From: Eimeria necatrix
Lineage: Eukaryota; Apicomplexa; Conoidasida; Eucoccidiorida; Eimeriidae
Assembly (NCBI RefSeq): GCF_000499385.1
Contig: NW_013654662.1
Coordinates: 1 to 10,000, forward strand
Direction: 5' to 3'
Length of the DNA stretch: 10,000 nucleotides
Shown piece after piece: positions 1-5,842 of this stretch. Position numbers and translations under genes: made by a program. Position 1 is the stretch's first letter; each line of letters begins with the position of its first letter. The notes beneath the pieces were generated by a model. It saw only the letters and a list, made by a program, of their open reading frames with translations, was not told where the DNA came from and made no database searches.

Positions 1-19
1 GCCCCTCCCCCTCCCCCCC

Positions 20-68
20 AAACCCTAAACCCTAAACCCTAAACCCTAAACCCTAAACCCTAAACCCT
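20..68 (+). repeat. Telomere-like (AAACCCT)7 in intron 17
   Basis: Seven exact AAACCCT units. In the gene's sense strand this reads TTTAGGG and begins at the donor of exon 17. It is preceded at 1-19 by a C-rich run. Confidence 0.97.
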
Positions 69-70
69 AC

Positions 71-211
71 TTGCTTCTGAATGGCTTCGAAACCCGCAGT
101 GGCCAGCTGCTGAATAAGAGCTGCGAGCTGCTGCTGCACCTGCGGCCCTTCAAACCCGAAGCAAACCGCCATCCACTCCGTCGCGTACAAGTACGTGGGG
201 TGCACGCACAC
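71..211 (-). CDS. Importin exon 17, last exon in window
   Basis: Acceptor GGGTTTGCAG, then 47 codons: VCVHPTYLYATEWMAVCFGF, EGPQVQQQLAALIQQLATAG and FEAIQKQ. It fits the family block HSCFLYLGSILVDEYG followed by LLDMLQALCIPTFQLLEQQ. The donor is CAA|GTAGGG, continuous with a TTTAGGG tract that reaches the window edge. The remaining exons lie to the left. Confidence 0.93.
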
Positions 212-822
212 CTGCAAACCCTAAACCCTAAACCCTAAACCCTAAACCCTAAACCCTAGACCCTAAACCCTAAACCCTAGGCCCTGAGCCCTCTGAGACC
301 TTTCGAGAGCCCGCACACGCGTTGGGGCCTCGAGTTCGAACCAAGAGCTTGGGTTCAAGCGGAAGCAACGCAGCAGCACCCCCTAAACCCTAAACCCTAA
401 ACCCTAAACCCTAAACCCTTCTAAACCCTTCTAACCGCTTCTAAACCCTTCTGAGCCTTATAAGCATTGAATTTAAACCACAGAGCCTGGGGTCGAAGTG
501 GCAGCAAGGCAGCAGCACCAGCAGTTCTCAGCAGCAGAGCCAAACCCTAAACCCTAAACCCTAAACCCTAAACCCTAAACCCTAAACCCACCTGCGCGTT
601 CGTCTGCAGCACCTGGAGAAAAGGCAGCACCAAGGGTTTGAAAGCATCTCCAGCTGTACGTACAGCGTGCTTCATACACCTCAGGGCTCGCTCTACTACA
701 GCAGCACTTTGCTGCTGCTGCAGCAGCAGCTGCTGCAGCAGCGGCCACAAGGTGCTGCACACGAAGGCCTGCACTGCTGCCAGACACTGCGGCTCTTGCT
801 TCACCCCAGAAGACGTGTCCCT

Positions 823-894
<72 letters not shown>

Positions 895-1331
895 CAGGAA
901 GGGCAAAGAAGGCGTTTCAGAAGCAGCAGCAGCAGCGGCAGCAGCTTCTGCTGCTGCAAAATACGGCCAGGCGGCAAATGCTGCTGCTGCTGCCCTGCAG
1001 CAAGAGTCTCTTCTATAGCAGCAATCGAGGGGCGGCAGAGACTCTCCAGCATCTGTGGGCACAGCAAAGCATAGCCGCAGCTGCTGCTGCTGTTGCTGCT
1101 GCTGCTGCAGCTGCTGCTGCTGTTGCGGTTGTTGCTGCATGTAAGCGAAGGGCGAATGAGGCCACAGAAGCAGCAGCAGCAGCAGCAGCAGCAAAAGCAG
1201 AAGCAACCGCACCAAAGGAAACAGCAGCAGCAGCAGCAACAACAGCACCACCAGCAGCAGCACCAGCAGCAGCGAAAGCAACAACAGCAGCACCACCAGC
1301 AGCATCAACAACCGCAGCTACAACAACCGCA

Positions 1332-1372
<41 letters not shown>

Positions 1373-1935
1373 TACAACAACAGCAGCAGCAGCAGCAGCA
1401 GCAGCAACAAACTCACCGAAAGCATCAACTGGTCTTCTGTAAGGCGCCCAACTAATGAACAAACTGCTTCAAGAACCAGCCAGTAAGCCTGCGCCCAAAC
1501 CCTAAACCCTAAACCCTAAACCCTAAACCCTAAACCCTAAACGCTCTGCGACGAGTCCGTGGAGTCGACAGCGGGGACGGCACAAGCAGCAGAGCAGCAG
1601 CAACACAACAGCAGCAGGTGCTGCAACAGCAGCAAAGCAGCAGCAGCAGCAGCCAAGCAGCAGCAACAGCAGCAGCAACAGCAGCAGCAGCTGCTGCATG
1701 TGAGTACTTGCCTTCTCTGCTACTGGTTCTGCCGAAAGACTGTCAGCAACTGAAGCAACAAAACACAATGCCCTGAACCCTAAACCCTAAACCCTAAACC
1801 CTCAGCCTCAAACCCTAAACCCTACATTTTAAGTTTGACAAACTGTGGCCAGACAGCAGCAGCAGCAGCAGGAGCAGCGGCAGCAGCAAAAACGCACAAG
1901 CACTGCACCCAACAGCATCAGCAGCAGCAGCAGCA

Positions 1936-1994
<59 letters not shown>

Positions 1995-2398
1995 AGCTGC
2001 TGCTGCAGCTGCTGCTGCTGCTGCTGCTGCTGCTGCGTCTTACGTGCTGCCAAGTGACGAATTGTCTGAGTGTCTACTGGGTGTTTTGCGTTTCTGCAAA
2101 CATCTTCAAGTGCTGCTGCTGCTCGGTGCCGCAGCAGCTCCACTGCTGCTCGTGCTGCTGCTGCTGCTGCTGCTGCTGCTGCGGGAAGGGACAGTTGACT
2201 AGCCAGCAAACCGACAGCAGCTTGCAGAGACCCTGAACTGCAGCACATAACAGCAGCAGCAGCAGCAGCAGCATGAGCAGCAGAAGCAGCAGCTAAGAGC
2301 TACAAGCAGCAGCAGCACAAGCAGCAGCTGCTGCAGCAGGAACTCCTGCAGCAGCAATAGCTGCGGCTCTCCAAGAGCCGCACGAGCGGCAACAGCGT

Positions 2399-2446
<48 letters not shown>

Positions 2447-2745
2447 GTTACTCTGCATCTATGTAAGTGTGGGCCCTCCTCAAGAATCTTATAGCTGCAA
2501 TTCTGCAAAAAACAGCAGCTTCAGTCTGCAGCAGCAAAAGAAGAAAAATAAAACAAAATAAATTAATTACAAAATAAATTAAAAACAGAAAAACAAAACA
2601 CAAAAGCGCCACCGCCTGCTGCTGCTGCTGCAGCAACCACAGCAGGAGCAGCAGCAGCTCCTGCTGCTGCTGCTGCTGCTGCTGCCGTGGCTGCTGCTGC
2701 TGCTACTGTTGCTGTCGCTGCTGCTGCTGCTGCTACTGCTAATGC

Positions 2746-2796
<51 letters not shown>

Positions 2797-3141
2797 CTAC
2801 CTGGGGCAAGGAAGGCTTCAGCACCGCCTGCACTGCAGCAACAGCTGAGGCGAACACAGCTGCTGCTGTGCTGCCTGCTGAGGTGTCTGTACAGCCACAA
2901 GGACAGCAGCAGCAGCAACAGCTGCAGCAGCAGCAGCCGCAGCAGCCACAGCAGCAGCCACAGCAGCAGCAGCAGCAGCAGCAGCTCGGGCGTACACGGA
3001 AAGGTGTAGTCTAACGCGACAAAGAGACACTCCAGAGGCCGCTCGAAGACGTCCTCAGCAGCAGCAGCAGAGAGTTGCTGCTGCTGCTGCTGCAGCAGCT
3101 GGTGGCTCTGCAGCAGCTGTTGCATGCGGCTCGTCACCTGC

Positions 3142-3184
<43 letters not shown>

Positions 3185-3458
3185 TATTTTGCGGTGAGGG
3201 GGAAAATGGGGCAACTAAAAATCTTGAAAACGTACATTCCAACGGGTGTTTCTGCTGCATCTGTTGCTGCTGTATTGTGTTGCTGCTGCTGCTGCTGTGC
3301 CTCTTTTGCTGCTGGTCTGTATGTGTTGCTGCTGCTGCTGCTGCTGCTGCTGTGTCGTCATTGCTGCTGCTGCTGCTATTACGCACCCGCATTGGCAACT
3401 CGATACCGACTAAGGAAGCGCAGTCCTCCAGCAGCAGCAGCAGCTGGTCCCTAAAGCT

Positions 3459-3495
<37 letters not shown>

Positions 3496-3802
3496 TGAAC
3501 ACAGAAGCACCGGCAGAGTAACGACAGACACGGCGACAGCAGCACAAGTCCCAGCAGCAGCGACAAGAGGCGCAGCAGCAGCAGCAGCAGCAAGATGAGC
3601 TGCAGCACCAGCAAACTGAGCAGCAGCAGCAGCAAGATGAACAGCAGCAGCTGCAAAAAGCGCAGCAACAGCAGCAGCAGCAGCAGCAAAGGCGCAGCAG
3701 CAGCACCCAGAGGCGCAGCAAAAGCGCTCTTGGCACTTGCTGCTGCAGCCCTCTAACTTGACCTGAACTCTTTGCCATTATTTATTTATTTTTTATTTAT
3801 TT

Positions 3803-3874
<72 letters not shown>

Positions 3875-4001
3875 TATTACCTGTAAAACTCCTCCAGCAT
3901 TTGCTGCGGAATTTGGGCGGAGGGAATTTCGATTTGCTGCAGCGCCTCTTCGCTGAGGTGTCTGTACACCTGAAGCAGCGCCTGTTTGCTCTGCGCGTTG
4001 A

Positions 4002-4033
<32 letters not shown>

Positions 4034-4622
4034 AGCTGCTGCTGCTGCTGCAGCTGCTGCTGCTCCGCGTCCTCTATGTCGTATCTCAAATCGCAGAAAA
4101 AACGCACAGCGTTGGCAGAGAGAAGTGCTGCTGCTTCATAGTCTCCTGCTGCAGCTTCTGAGTAGTGCTGCTGCTGCTGCTGCTGCTGCTGCGGGTGGGG
4201 GTGATGCTGCTGCTGCTGCAGCAGCCCCAAAGTGCGCGGTAGAGCCACTGCAGCAGCAAGCGTCTCCAGCAGCTGCTGCAGGGCCCCATCAGTGTGCGTT
4301 TGCTGCAGCAGCAAAGGCACTGCAGCACGGCAGGTAGCAGCAACAGCAGCAACCACGTGAGTCAGCGTCTCGGTGTCTGCTGCTGCTGCTGCTGCTGCTG
4401 CTGCCGTGTCGCCGTTCGAAGTCACTGCTGCAGCAGACAGCAGCTGCTGCAGCGGGCCTATTGAGTGCTGCACAGCTATCTGCAGCAAACTGCGGGGCCC
4501 ATCTGCTGCTGCTGCTGCTGCTGCTGAGGAGGAGGACCCGCTCCACACCCGCAGCAAATGACTAATGCAAGCTGCTGCTGCTTCTGTCTCGTCATTGTCC
4601 GAAGCAGCAGACTCCAACACCT

Positions 4623-4660
<38 letters not shown>

Positions 4661-4784
4661 TTTAGCAGCAGCGCCACCGCGAAAGAAGAGAACAACGTAG
4701 TAGAACTACAGCAGCAGCAGCAGCAGCAGGAACGCGAGCAGCAGCAGCAACAACAAAACTCCCATCACCGCCTCAACACAGCAG

Positions 4785-4847
<63 letters not shown>

Positions 4848-5007
4848 GAGTGCGCACCAGGAAGCAGTCTTCCAAGATGACAGCAAAGTCGCAAGAGCCT
4901 TCCACTGTATCGACAGCTGAGCGCTGCAGCAAAGGGCTCCAAGCCCGAGTGCATTTGAGGGCCTAAGCAGCAAACAACACAATTGCTGCTGCTGCTGCTG
5001 CAGCTGA

Positions 5008-5042
<35 letters not shown>

Positions 5043-5810
5043 CCGCTGTTGCTGCAGCGGCGGCTGCTGCTGCTGCTGGAGAGCACAGAGCCACTTGGGG
5101 TCGAAGCAGAACTTGAACTAGGGGTCTAGGGACTGCGGAACCTCGACCCTTAGGGTTTAGGGTTTAGGGTTTAGGGTTTAGGGTTTAGGGTTTAGGGTTT
5201 ACGCTCAGGCTGAGGGCTTTGGGTCCGGTCCGTCGAACCTCCAAAACAAACTGCAGCACCTGGAGAGCAGCAAGAAGCAAACAGAAAAAAATAAATAAAT
5301 AAATAAATAAGTAAATAAAATAATTAATTAATTAATTAGTTAATTAATTAATTAATTAATTAATTAATTAATTAATTAAACTGCATTTGTCCGTCAGCAG
5401 CAAATCGAAATGCGCTGCTGTACAGACACCCGGGTGTCTGTACAGCAGCGCACAAACCAGCAGCAAAAGGAAAATGAATCAAATGGACCAAAAAAAGAAA
5501 TAAAAACAAATAAAAACAAATAATAAACAAAAACTTAACAAAAATAAACAAAAATAAACAAATAAATAAAGAAATGGAATTAATTTGAGCTGCTTGCTGC
5601 CGCGGCGCTCGAGGTGTACGTACACCTCGAGGTGTACGTACACCTGAAGCCACGGCGGCTTCGCGAAAAGAAATTAAATTTAATTCAAAACTATTTATTT
5701 GCTTTTTGAGAAGATTAATTTAATTTAATTAAAACTATTTTCTTTTAATTGTTTGAATTCAAACTGCTGCGCACTTGAGGTGCTGCTTGCCACAAAGACT
5801 CCAGGCCCCG

Positions 5811-5842
<32 letters not shown>

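Noticed and set aside
293..381. Unique spacer in intron 16 as an extra exon
   Set aside because: Exons 16 and 17 join without a gap in the family pattern, and no frame of the spacer matches a karyopherin block.
1..592. Chromosome end or true telomere
   Set aside because: Tracts are short, interspersed with unique DNA, occur in both orientations and contain or flank conserved exons. They are interstitial.
568..1311. A 247-codon minus-strand frame taken as one protein
   Set aside because: Only its 3' part (exon 16) matches the importin. The rest is CTG/CAG shadow, and the conserved exon 15 is encoded in another frame of the same stretch.
1829..2057. Poly-Cys, poly-Leu and poly-Gln frames around the long CTG array
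   Set aside because: All six frames are open through the same repeat; coding is supported only for the part that belongs to exon 12.
2766..3689. A 307-codon minus-strand frame as a single gene
   Set aside because: It strings together exons 8 and 9 with intron DNA that is open only because of CAG repeats; the family blocks need splicing.
3772..4161. Plus-strand frame starting in the TTTA tract
   Set aside because: It begins with Leu-Phe-Ile-Tyr repeats from the microsatellite and then runs antisense to importin exon 7.
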